Source: Riptortus pedestris (taxonomy: Eukaryota > Arthropoda > Insecta > Hemiptera > Alydidae). From it: 64,000 nucleotides of DNA. This document shows positions 34,572 through 46,180 of this stretch, piece after piece. Position numbers and translations under genes: made by a program. The stretch lies in the NCBI GenBank assembly GCA_019009955.1, contig CM032230.1, positions 129,832,501 through 129,896,500 on the forward strand, given 5' to 3'. Every line of letters begins with the position of its first letter. The first letter of the stretch is position 1. The notes beneath the pieces were generated by a model. The model saw only the letters and a list, made by a program, of their open reading frames with translations, did not search any database and was not told the DNA's origin.

Positions 34572-35273
34572 GTCCGTTATGCAGGGGCTGCGTAAACTAA
34601 ACAGATTTCCCACGTGAAGTTTTACAATAGAGAAATCTGCCTAATAACAACTGTAGTAGTAAGAAACCTCTAAACCTAAAAAACATTATTTAGGGCGTAA
34701 TAACCCAGTAGTTTCTAGCCCCAAAAAACAGTTAACCTAACCTCTAAACCTATTCATGAGGGACCAATAGTTATAGAAACGGCCGCCAGAGCTCTCGGCG
34801 GAAAGTCCGAACATAGCCTACTGGTGACCACAACGCAGAATACAAATGTAAATATCTCGGTTAATATTCAAGATACAGAATAAATGTATATAACAATATT
34901 TATAGTACATTTAATTTGCAATAAGATTGGTTCTATACAATTTTTCGATCCGATGCTTAATAACGGAGATATTTCGAATATTTGAAAATCCCCCCTCTAA
35001 ACCCTCCCTCCCACTGGTCCGATTTCAGCCGTTAACGAACTTGATCTTCCTTTTTACATGAAACGATTAAATACCGATTTTGGTGACGATTAAACAAAAA
35101 TTGAGACCGCTAGAGTGTTAACAGACAAATATATATACATACATATATAGTTTTGAACGGACCTCATTTTCGTCATCTCCTGGGTAGGATCGATGGACAT
35201 TTGAAGAAATTTTTCGAAAATCGCGTCATGAGTACGACCTCAATAGCTGATTTCCCTTAAGGGAAATCTGCTA
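34572..35273 (-). mobile_element. Helentron-like non-autonomous element, module A with 100-bp insert
   Basis: Both termini are intact: 5' palindrome 35244-35273, and 3' hairpin with GCAGGGGCTGC. The TA tract is nearly absent (TATATACATACATATATA at 35131). It is close in sequence to 18115-18842 and 55293-56023. Confidence 0.94.
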
Positions 35274-35764
35274 AAATCGGGCGCACCCGGCACCCAAATA
35301 TTTTAACCACCCACTCCCCACCTTATCAATTGTAATTTAAAACGCTTGTAGGACAGCCTTCAGATCTAAGGAAAGCAAATATATCATTTAGAACGTAAAA
35401 ACAATATGACTTTATTAAATAGAATGCAGCTTAAACTAAAACAAGGAAAATTGATAAGGCGCACTCGACCTGAGATGCCAGAGTTAGAATATTATTTATT
35501 TCTGAAGATATCGACCAACTTCCGAACGGAACAGGGTTATTTTTAGTAAAATGAGCGATTGCAGTAGATATATCTTGAAAAAACCCACCTCCGAAATTAA
35601 GAAGCAGTGGGCCTCAAAGCCATCTAGAGTCCAGACGAGCCAGAAGAAGGATGACAATAAATCATGGTGGGGAAGGAAGTAGACTACCGGACATATCAAA
35701 TAACTTCAATGCTTACTTTTTGGAATGCAAAATCTTACTAACATAAAAAACGTCAATACTTGAT
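35274..35764. other. Probable upstream part of a LINE fragment
   Basis: There is no clear frame. It lies directly upstream of a recognisable RNase H piece, so part of it may be decayed LINE sequence. Confidence 0.3.
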
Positions 35765-35915
35765 CTTTACTCAACTCACCCACTCGCGAGTCTGCTTCGG
35801 GAATTAGTAACTAACTTAGAAACAGAAATGAATAAAGTAATAACTATCCATTGGATACCAGGACATAAAGACATCAAGGAATTTGCTTTTGTCTTTGCCT
35901 GTAGACATTTTAACA
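35765..35915 (+). pseudogene. LINE RNase H fragment
   Basis: A single open frame of about 50 codons gives H-P-L-A-S-L-L-R-E-L and then I-H-W-I-P-G-H, followed by K-E-F-A where the active-site G-N-E-x-A-D would be expected. This fits the RNase H of Jockey/I-like LINEs with the E/D pair partly lost. The reverse transcriptase is absent. The fragment stops at the Helentron start 9 bp downstream. Confidence 0.65.
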
Positions 35916-35923
35916 ATTCTTTT

Positions 35924-36032
35924 TAGCAGATTTCCCTTAAGGGAATTCAGCTATTGAGGTCGTACTCATGACGCGAGTTTTGAAAAATCCTCAAATGTCC
36001 ATCGATCCTACCCAGGTCCGTTCAAAATTATG

Positions 36033-36076
<44 letters not shown>

Positions 36077-36344
36077 AAAAATTGTGTAGAATTAATCTTA
36101 TTGCAAATTAAATTTACTATAAATATTGTTCTAAACTTTTATTCTGTATCTTGAATATTAACTGAGATATTTGCATTTGTGGTCGGTAGGAGTCGGCTAT
36201 GTTCGGATCGATTCCGTAACTATTCGTCCCTCGTGAAGAGGTTTAGAGATTCCTTACTACTACTATTGTTATTAGGCTGATTTCTCTATCGTAAAACTTC
36301 ACGTGGGAAATCTGCTTAGTTTACGCAGCTTCTGCGTGACGGAC
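35924..36344 (+). mobile_element. Internally deleted Helentron-like element, module A
   Basis: Both termini are intact but the central core is deleted. After the 5' 130 bp comes a TA/TG microsatellite (36031-36076), then the sequence jumps to AAATTGTGTAGAATTAATC. At 421 bp it is the smallest copy here with both ends intact. It shows that only the ends and the microsatellite are retained. Confidence 0.93.
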
Positions 36345-36379
36345 TTTTTATAATTAGGTGTCCTAACCGACTGTTCAAT

Positions 36380-36818
36380 CAGGGCCGGCTCAAGGCAAAA
36401 TACTGACCCGGGCAAACAACCGTTTTGTCGCCCCCCTCCCTAAAAAAGGGGGGTCCGGGGGCCCTCCCCCGGAAATTTGTTCAAAATAGGGTTTAGAATA
36501 CTGAGTTTTGAGGCATCTTAAGTGGTAGTTATCAATCAAAATATCATCATATTTTCAAGTGAAAAGATAAGATGACTGAAAAAGTATGTAGGCCATCACC
36601 TTTTTGCATATATTATAGTAGGCTATACGTAATACATTGTGTGTTTTTGAGTTAGCTTATATTAAAAAAGTTTATTAAAGAAATTTACGCAAGAGAATAC
36701 AAAATATTAACTTTATAAAATCGAAAACGAAATTTTTCACTACTTGGGCGTTTGGTCGCCCCCCTGGCTGCGTCGTCCCAGGCAGTCGCCCGGGTTGCCC
36801 GGCATTAAGCTGCCCCTG
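36380..36818. mobile_element. hAT-type MITE (439 bp)
   Basis: It begins CAGGGCCGGCT and ends GCTGCCCCTG, the CAGGG/CCCTG ends of hAT elements. It is flanked by the 8-bp near-identical pair TGTTCAAT (36372-36379) and TGATCAAT (36819-36826). Subterminal C/G-rich arms (CCCGGGCAAAC and GTTGCCCGG) are also inverted. No transposase is encoded. Confidence 0.8.
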
Positions 36819-36826
36819 TGATCAAT

Positions 36827-38469
36827 TTAAATTTGAAGTGGCCATAAAAACCGAAACCAGCCCCATCTGTTGCAATCTAAGCCAACCAAGGATGCCCTGG
36901 AGTGCGCTGGCCTCTATAGGGTATTGGTGAAAACACAACCTAAGTGGATATCCTAGAGTCCAAAGGTCAGATCGAAGGACAGGTTGAGGAAAGAAGAGTT
37001 CTATCTTTGGCGGTTTACAGTGTACAAGTGGCTTTCTCACACCTTTTACATATTTTTCACCATGAGTGAGTAGGCGAAAGTAGGCGGGAAACCAGAATGG
37101 AGGAAGCGAGAGAGATCCGATCATTTCCATCAGCATCTAATAAAGTAATCCTACCTATGTATTAGTTTCTAACTGACTAACAACAAATGCTCTGCCATAG
37201 AACACTTCCTCTAAATCATGTACAATACTGAATATACCATTAACATTGCAAATAACCATCTTGTACATTTCAATGTACTTCCGAAATCAAATTCTATAAC
37301 CATAAAATGTTCCTGAACCAGTACCTCATAAAATTACAATGCCGTTAGAGGGTAATGCCAATGGGCTTCCAAAAACACCGAATATTTTACTTTTGCAAAA
37401 GGAATCAGTATGAATCGCCTAAATTGAGACACACCTAAATAAATAAATTTAAGGTTAATATACCGTTTGTTTCATTGTTCATTGTCGGATGAGGAACAGA
37501 CTTGTGTGAATCGCTTTAATTGTGTGACACCGGATAAAAATAAAATAAATAAATAATGTGACAGTTTTTAGAATCGTCTGTCGCTTGGAAACAGAAAACA
37601 ACGAACAGTATGAATATTTAAACGGATTTTTCCTTTTCATTTAAAGCACAAAGCTTACTTGAGATTCCATTCAATCTCTTCACAAAGGAAGGCGGAAATG
37701 AGTAAAAGTTCACTCAGTAAACGAAAAATGTTCGTACTTAGAACGTAATTGAAGCGAGGACAAGTCTTGGAGTCGGTTCTCGGGGCAGTGAATGGCAAAA
37801 GAAATAGCTCCTTTGTGAACTGGAATAAGAAGCTGAGGAAAGAGATTTAGCTGTGAAAATGGAACCGAAAGTACAAAACATGGTGATAAAGTTGGAAGAC
37901 CTAAAAAGGGATATACACAAGGCCATAACTGGAAATTATGAACGCGAAAAGAATTTAGAAAAATAATGAGACTGGTGAACTTTCTTCGTAAAGCGTTCGT
38001 TCTCATCAAATACAGGGGCACTCGTAGTTCGCAGTAAAAATAAAACGCTTCGGAAGAAGAGTATATGCCCAACTTTTCAAATTAAAGTTAATTTTATTGT
38101 AAAAGTTTATTCTTTATTTATTCATGTCTTGCTCCTCTTGTTTCTTGGAAAGTATTCTTAGTGAAGTCTTTTTCGCACTTCATACTCTAAGTCGTATAAA
38201 TATGGAAATATTGAAATATATAATTATCATATAAGAAACCTATTCCAAATATTTTATAAGCTTTTAAAAGTTTCAAATGCTGTTGGTGAGAGTGGTTTAA
38301 GACTTTTGAAAGAGGTAGAAAATTCAATTTTCCTTAGGAATAAGGGATTTTTAGGTCTCTTTTGGATTGTCTGATAGAAAAAAAAATATATATATAAATT
38401 TCCTGAATCTGTGTATTTAACACTACCTTGCTTTAAATATATGCTTAATATAAACATTTATTTTGTTAC
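36827..38469. other. Longest repeat-poor stretch, unassigned
   Basis: Two minus-strand open frames (36822-37136 and 37710-38072, about 104 and 120 codons) have no recognised domain and no clear start context. A phrase near 37430-37550 is duplicated loosely (two AATAAATAAAT-type runs). It could be single-copy host DNA, but no gene can be supported. Confidence 0.35.
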
Positions 38470-38660
38470 TAGCAGCTTTCCCTTCAGGTAAATCAGTAAT
38501 TGAGGTTGTACTCAAGTTATTGACGGTTCAAATAGGACCAGTGGGTAATTAAACACATTAAACACATCTCTTTTATAATACGTCGTTTAAAAAAAAAAAT
38601 GTATGTAGTATCATTGAAAGTTTCATTTTCTGTAAACAAATTTATATAGATGTCCGAATC
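38470..38660 (+). mobile_element. Helentron 5' remnant
   Basis: AGCAGCTTTCCCTTCAGG and ATTGAGGTTGTACTCA mark a decayed 5' end, followed by TTGACGGTTCAAATAGGACC from the core. The rest is not recognisable. Confidence 0.5.
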
Positions 38661-38742
38661 AACAAATAAATAAAGTAAAACGAATACGAAACATTAAATT
38701 CAATAACACAAATATGTTGTAAAGAAACCAGATAATTAAAAA

Positions 38743-39157
38743 GTCCGTCACGCAAGGGCTTCGTAAACTAAGCAGATTTCCCACGTGAAGTTATACAATA
38801 GAGAAATTTCACGAGAACCGAGCAGTTAATGAAATGGCCGAACTAGCTTTTGGCGGGAAAGACACTTCGTCCTTTAGCCGACCAGGATTTAATAAAAATG
38901 CAAATATCATTGTTAATATTCAAGATGGAGAATAAATGTATATAACAATATTTATAGTAAATTTAATTTGCAATAAGATTGATTCTGTACAATATTTCGA
39001 TCCGACGGTCGACGGATAGTAACGGAGATATTTCGAAAATCCACCCCTCTAACTCCCCCCCCCCTCCCCGTCGTCCGATTTCAGCCGTTAACAAACTTGA
39101 TCTTTGTTTTTACATAAAACGACTAAATATCAAGTACAATAATCAAATATCAGACAA

Positions 39158-39242
<85 letters not shown>

Positions 39243-39372
39243 TATACAGTTTTGAACGGACCTCATTTTCGTCATCTACTAGGTAGGATCCATGGACATT
39301 AGAAGAAAAATTTCGAAAATTCCGTCATGAGTACAATCTCAATAGCTAATTTCCCTTGAGGGAAATCTGCTA
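38743..39372 (-). mobile_element. Helentron-like non-autonomous element, module C
   Basis: The 5' end is at 39372 with palindrome TTGAGGG. The TA tract is interrupted by TG (39160-39240). Module C (GGGCGGGAAAG-type, CGGCC) is shared with 28248-28675 and 41286-41668. The 3' hairpin has one mismatch. It lies 15 bp from the next copy in the same orientation. Confidence 0.92.
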
Positions 39373-39387
39373 ATAATGTTAGAAAAA

Positions 39388-39867
39388 GTCCGTCACACAG
39401 GGCTGCGTTAACTAAGCAGATTTCCCACGTGCTCCACTTGTTTGCATTTATCTCAAAACTTAAAATATCAATAAGAACAATATTTGGTATTTAAGCTTCA
39501 AATAAAGTGCTTCATAACATAATAGAATATTGAAAATATGAAATGAGTAGAAGTGGGGCTTTACTAAAGACCGAAAACTAATAAATGAAAGTATCTCAGT
39601 AAATCATCAAGATAGTGAAAAAAGTGTACATAACGACATTTATAGAACATTACATTTTCAATAAGATTAGTTCTATGCAATTTTTCAGTCCGACGCACAA
39701 TAACGGAGATATTAAGAGTTTTCGAAATTCCTCCCCTCTAAAACTCCCCCTCTCCCCAAGTCCGATTGCAGCCGTTAATGAACTTGGTCTTTATTTTTAT
39801 ATAAAAAGATTATATATCAAGTTTGGTAACGATAAAACAAAACTTGGGACCGCTAGAGCTGTAACAG

Positions 39868-39936
<69 letters not shown>

Positions 39937-40070
39937 CACACATACAGTTTTGAACGGACCTCATTTTCGTCATCTCCTGGGTAGGATCGATGGACATTTG
40001 AAGAAAAATTTCGAAAATCTCGTCATGAGTACAACCTCAATAGCTGATTTCCAGTAAGGGAAATCTGCTA
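39388..40070 (-). mobile_element. Helentron-like non-autonomous element, module E
   Basis: Head-to-tail with 38743-39372. The 5' end is at 40070 with the palindrome damaged (CCAGTAAGG). (TA)n lies at 39871-39932. Module E matches 21418-22014. The 3' hairpin has lost a base (CACACAGGGCTGCG), and the tail is GTCCGTC as read on plus. Confidence 0.9.
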
Positions 40071-40243
40071 AAACTTTATAATGGCTAATAAATTACGGAA
40101 AAAAGTAAATATGTTCAATTGTTAAAATTAAAACTGAATCAAATAAATATAAATTAGTATGTACATAAATAAAATCCTTAGATTAATTTTTCTAAAATAT
40201 ACAAACACACACATTTGCAGAAACGCAAGCAAACATAAACTCA

Positions 40244-40740
<497 letters not shown>

Positions 40741-40755
40741 CAGAAGATATATTTT

Positions 40756-40880
40756 TAGCAGATTTCCCTTAAGGGAAATCAGCTATTGAGGTTGTACTCA
40801 ACACGGAATTTCCGATTTTTTCTTCAAATGCCCATGGATCCTACCTAGGAGGTGACGAAAATGAGGTCCGTTCAAAACTG

Positions 40881-40937
<57 letters not shown>

Positions 40938-41668
40938 CTAATACCGCTCTAGTGGTCGCAATTTTTGTTTAATCGTTACAAAACTCCATATTTAGTCGTT
41001 TTATGTAAAAAAAAAAAAAAAAGATCAGGTTTGTTAACGGCTGAAATCGGACCAGGGGGAAGGGGGGTTTAGAGGGGAGGAAAGATTCGAAATATCTACA
41101 TTACTATACGTCGGATCGAAAAATTTTACAAAAGCAAAAAGGCTTAATTTGCTAATCCAGACTAAAGGATCTGTTCAAAAAGAGAATTTCGTTAATAGAA
41201 AGCTTTAAAATTCTGGGACTTGAAACACAATGAACTGATGTAGTAAAGGAATAATTTCAGATTTCAATGGAATTCCATCTTTACTATGATCGAATGCCCA
41301 TCGATCCAACCCAGGAGATGATGAAAATGAGGTCCGTTCAAAACTAGATATATAGGAGTCTAGAGGGGAGGATTTTCGAAAATTCGAAATATCTCCGTTA
41401 CTAAACGTCGGTTCGAAAACTTATACAGAAACAATCTTATTGCAAATTAAATTTACTATAAATATTGTTATATACATTTATTCTCTATCTTGAATATTAA
41501 CCAAGATATTAGCATTTTTATTAAATCTGGGCGGGTAACGGACAAGTGACATTCCCACCAAAAGCTAGTTCGGCCGTTTCCTTGACTGCTCGGATCTCGT
41601 GAAATATCTCTATTGTAAAACATTACGTGGGAAATCTGCTTAGTTTACGCAGCCCCTGCTTGACGGAC
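40756..41668 (+). mobile_element. Composite Helentron with a captured segment, module C end
   Basis: Positions 40756-41125 are a normal 5' half (palindrome, (TA)n at 40881-40933, core, A-run at 41008-41022). Positions of about 41127-41280 are foreign and match 57966-58135 in reverse. At 41286 a second 5'-type core begins (GCCCATCGATCCAACCCAGG). It lacks a long TA tract and continues to a module C 3' end with GACGGAC at 41668. Confidence 0.82.
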
Positions 41669-42360
41669 TTTTTAAATGTTAGTATTGGTGTTTTGTCTTT
41701 AGTTTTGGGAGCATGTCTACTTCAGTGCTTCTGGTGGCCTGGATGGCACACCAGTTTAAGAAATTATTAATATTATCAATGTGTTCAAAAATATGATAAT
41801 TTGAATTAGGCATACGCTACTTTTAACAATATCATTATAAATATATAATAAGCTACAACAATTAAATTCGGGTTGTAACACAATTGACACAATAAACTGT
41901 TTAAGCTGGCTTTGAACGCACACAATGTAGACAGCTATAAATGATGCACAATCTTCAGTAGTTTGCCTCTGGGCTTGACCCAGTATCTTAAGTTATAATC
42001 AGTTTGAAGTCAAACTGACTTCATTATAAACGGAATTGACTACTGTAAGATGTTTATCAACTTTAATTTGAAGGGGGAAATTATCAACGTAATGAACTAT
42101 AACTTAAAAATATTACTAGGATTTGGCTCGATTGTTTATTTATTTACATTACCTCTCTGATAGCGCCGATATGGAATATATAAATACAATAGTATAATTA
42201 TGAATAGCATCTAATTATTTTTGCATAGTGTTTGGATCAATATGACATTTTGTTGATATTATGTCAGGAGTTGTGTATCTGTATGAAAAGTGTTCCTTTT
42301 CATATAGTAACATCCAAATTTACTAAAAATATTAACTGCATTTTTAAATCAAATAAAAAA
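41669..42360. other. Unassigned AT-rich spacer
   Basis: Nothing is recognised. Confidence 0.4.
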
Positions 42361-42947
42361 TTCCGTCACGCAGGATCTGCGTAAACTAAACAGATTTCCC
42401 ACGAAATTAATTTACTAAAGCTAGTGGTGTAATTTGAAATGAATCAGAATCAGTTCTATCTCAATCACTAAAATTGTAGTAATCCAAAAACAAAAGAAGG
42501 GGGGGGGGGGTTCAACAGAACGTATTTGCATATATCTCACAAAGTAAAAGTTCAATGAAAACAATATTTGATATTTACGCTTCAATTAATATCTTTTATT
42601 ATATAGCCGAGCATTGTTTATGTAACACTAGTAGAAGTGGGGGGGGGTCTACTGAAGGCTAAAAACTAAAAAATGTAAATATCTCGGTGAATATCCAAGA
42701 TAAAGAATAAATGTATATACCATTATATACAGTGCATTTAATTTTCAATAAGATTGAGTCTAAACACTTTTTCGATCCGACGTATAGTAACGGAGTTATT
42801 TTGAATTTTCAAAATTCTCCCCCTCTAACCCCCCCCCCGGTCCGATTTCAGCCGTTAACGAACTTGATCTTTCTTTTTACATAAAACGACTAAATATCAT
42901 GTTTGATAACGATTAAACAAAAATTGCGACCGCTAGAGTGGTAACAG

Positions 42948-42993
<46 letters not shown>

Positions 42994-43122
42994 TTTTGAA
43001 CGGACCTCATTTTCGTCATCTCCTAGGTAGGATCAATGGACTTTTCAAGAAAAAAATCGAAAATTCGATTTCCGTCATGAGTACAACCTCAATAGCTGAT
43101 TTCCCTTAAGGGATATCTGCTA
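42361..43122 (-). mobile_element. Helentron-like non-autonomous element, B-related module
   Basis: The 5' palindrome is at 43093-43122, with one mismatch. (TA)n lies at 42953-42990. The module with poly-G (42500-42511) and AACAGAACGTATTTGCAT is shared with 32480-33282. The 3' hairpin is weakened (CAGGATCTGCG) and the tail has one change (TTCCGTC on plus). Confidence 0.9.
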
Positions 43123-43462
43123 AAAGGTTGGTACCGCCAGCATGGGGATTAACAAACAACAGGCATACATCTGGGACATTATTAACGAACAGCTCAGACA
43201 CGATATTCAGACCATTGCAAACTACTTAAGCGAAATAAGAACCGAAAGACGCCAACTAACGGACGTACGAACGAATAACTATAGACAAAGCGACGACGGA
43301 CATAGATCCAGATTCTATTTTAATGCAATATTAGCCTTCATTTATACCTATACAATTGTGTAAACATTATATTAACCCTTTACCCACACACAAGCAACTA
43401 TAACATACCAAAACATAAATAACATACTAAAAACGTGAACAACCTAATTCGGCCTCCTAGGC
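43123..43462 (+). other. Unassigned open frame, possibly a retroelement tail
   Basis: The frame 43142-43363 (73 codons) is rich in Arg, Asn, Gln and Asp with no recognised domain. It is followed by AT-rich DNA resembling a 3' untranslated region. It could be the end of a retrotransposon ORF, but nothing in it decides. Confidence 0.3.
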
Positions 43463-43587
43463 GAAAATCTTCGATTCGAAGCATAATAACGTAGATATAA
43501 GGAATTTTCGAAACTCCTTCCCACCTCCGACTAGTCGGATTTCAGCCATTAACGAACTCGATCTTTATTTTTACATTAAACATTTAA

Positions 43588-45004
43588 CCCTCCGTTAGGC
43601 GCGGGTCATTTCCAAACGACTGTAGGCACGGGTCACCAATGAGGTGACGATCGAGAAATATGGTGATAAAACTGCTTCTTAGGGCAAAAATAGAGTTAAA
43701 CAAATATAAATACTTATCTTAACAAATAGTACACCTATTTTATTTTAAAACTTAGCGAAGTAACACATGAACATGTCTTACAAGTATCAAAAATATATTT
43801 CAGGTAACATGAAGCAATTTATGAACGATGAATTCGATAGGTACTACTTACTTCGCTACTAGAAAACATATATAAATAAAGTGCAATAAGAATAGGTGAG
43901 AACTACTTATTCATTTGATTACTGCAGGAATAGCAAATACAAGATAACATTTATGATAAAAAAGGAAATTAAAACGTTTCACGTCGAATCATTTAGTGCT
44001 TTCAAGTTCAACTCAGGTGAGTTTCTTGCCCAACATGTTTTACATAAAGTCTTCTAAATTCATTCTCGCTCCTCTGTATGTGCGAGCTAAGTAAAGAAGG
44101 CCTATATAGGCTTTTATTTCTGTGAAGTCCGTCACTTTGGCATCCCTCTGCCTAGAAAATTCTGGCTCAACGGTTTTTATAAATTCGTTTGTGCAATCCC
44201 CAATACTACTAATAATCGTCTTATCAAAGAGCCAGAACCAGCAGTCAAGTTCATAAGTAACCTCCTTTCACTCCTGGAAGGTGTGTCAATACATTTTGTT
44301 TTCCTATTTTACGAAAAGGAAAAGGGGTTTTCCTCCACTCATAACGGTCAACAATCTTTCTATTCAGACTTCTCAATGCAACATATTTTTCGTGTGACTG
44401 CTCATCTTCCCCATAACTTTCCCATTCCACGTCACTTTGTTAGGTCTCAGACCGTGAGTTCACCGTGTGAGTCATTACCCCGTTCTTGCAAACCGTCTTC
44501 AAATTCCGAATCGGTGTCGTTCTGTATGTTATCGTCTTCTTCAAAAGAATCCATTAATAGGTGGTGGAGTCTAGCAATATCATTTTGATTACAAAAGTCA
44601 AAAAATACGTATTTCCTGGTCCATTTTTTCTGAAAAATGTTTTAAAAATGCATTGTTAGTCACCTCAGAGGTGAATTCTCTATTTTGTAGGTATTTTTAA
44701 CTATTCAACAACAATCAAGGCACTACAAACGTCAAATGATGAATATGTCTAAGGTAAATAGATTAAATATAGAAATAAAAGAAATTGAAAAACTTACAAC
44801 TTTGGTCGCGGTGCACCTGTGGGGTGATTTTATTGCAAGGAACGCACTGTGTACAAACTTCGAAGGTCAAACCTATACTGTTTTCAGGAGGAAGGGAAGC
44901 TAGAAGCATTGCTGGAGGCGGAAGTCGTTAGGTTTATTCAATCGGAAGTTATTAGAAAAACACCTCAAAGATGCACCTGTCAGGACGCCGCGACTAACGG
45001 AGGG
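43588..45004. mobile_element. piggyBac relic (1,417 bp)
   Basis: It is flanked by TTAA on both sides (43584-43587 and 45005-45008). The terminal repeats read CCCTCCGTTAGGCGCGG inward from the left and CCCTCCGTTAGTCGCGG from the right. TTAA duplication with CCC ends is the piggyBac signature. The interior holds a decayed minus-strand transposase start. The 3' part of the gene, including the catalytic aspartates, appears deleted. Confidence 0.88.
44040..44600 (-). pseudogene. Decayed piggyBac transposase, N-terminal part
   Basis: On the minus strand an acidic segment (E-E-D-D-N-I-Q-N-D-T-D-S-E-F-E-D, near 44550-44500) comes first. After frame breaks, it is followed by D-K-T-I-I, then I-K-A-Y-I-G-L-L-Y-L-A-R and N-L-E-D-F, ending in a stop at 44040. 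This matches the acidic N terminus and the start of the transposase domain (F-I-G-L-L-x-L-x-G) of piggyBac proteins. No catalytic D residue region follows. It is non-functional. Confidence 0.75.
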
Positions 45005-45050
45005 TTAAATATTGAGTTTGGTACCGATGAAACAAAAATTGCGACCGCTA

Positions 45051-45618
45051 TAGCGCGTTTCACTTCGAGATGGCAGTAGATCTCGTGCGCTGTTGCCAAA
45101 TCTCACTCAAATCAGAAAAATTCTGAAATGTGTAGAATTTAATCTTCTATCGGCCTATACTAAGAATAAATCAACAAAACAAGATACACAATCGAAATAA
45201 AATGTATTGTGCCAATTTTTTACCTAAAAAATTTAATGGAAATTCTTGTTTCTCTCGTCACTGCGATCATATTTTTTAAGATATTTGTTTGAAATTCTAT
45301 ACGAAGTTAGTTTATGTTATCTATATTCGTTACAAGGAACAATTTTTTTTAAAATGTCATTCCTTATCATGTTTTTTCCATAATAAAAATAAAAATTGTG
45401 AAATCCAATTTTAAAAAAGTAGCCTGCGGGGAATTTTCGTTCTATAATAGTTTATTATGTTTTGTCATAATCCTTTTAAAAAGGACAGTTCAAATTTATT
45501 TTTGAGCCTCCTCCGAACATTATGGGTCGATTACAACTGATGCAATTAATGTTTATATGTTGTGCGAGCGTCGCGGCGCGGCGGCAAGAGGAGAGCTGGA
45601 CCCCCTGGCTCTCTCCCG
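45051..45618 (+). repeat. Left terminal inverted repeat of the DD82E element
   Basis: Matches 49404-50048 in reverse with frequent substitutions. It lacks about 70-80 bp present in the right repeat just after GATGGCAGTA. The inner border is near CTGGCTCTCTCCCG. Confidence 0.9.
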
Positions 45619-46180
45619 CCTGCTCTGCCGTTCAGCTACCCAAGCCTGCATACAAATTTCAGTTTAATAATAAAAACGACAAGTTACTCTATGGTTTGGT
45701 ATTTTATTATTTCCAAAATATTTTGTGCTTCTGTGAAATGTTATTTTCTTTCAAAGTTGTAAGGAGGATGGTAAAATAATGTTTAGAATACATTGTTCTC
45801 CAAACGTTTACATTTTTTTAAATAACACCTAATGTAAGTATGGAAACATATTTCTAATAATTCTCTCTTTCCTTAACATGACATTCTTGTTTTACAATAC
45901 AATGGTCCTTTAGTTATACCTGCTGATCAAGGGTTGATGCGTTGGCCAGTGATGGAGTATTACCCACGGGGTTATTCCCCCTACCTGTTTGGGACAACAT
46001 TTGACCCTCTCGGAGTCAATAAGCAAGCTTCCTTACAGCAAATATGATCATTACAGTTTATGCATTTGCCACGTACACATCCAGTTCAGTGAAGTTTTAC
46101 AAGTAGTCCTTTCAATTTTTTTGGTCATCTATTTGTGATAACAATCCGATAGGATTTCGTATAAGGGTTAGAACATTTAG

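Noticed and set aside
45522..45779. Open frame with a signal-peptide-like start
   Set aside because: It lies mostly in the left inverted repeat of the DD82E element and is not kept in the right arm. No domain.
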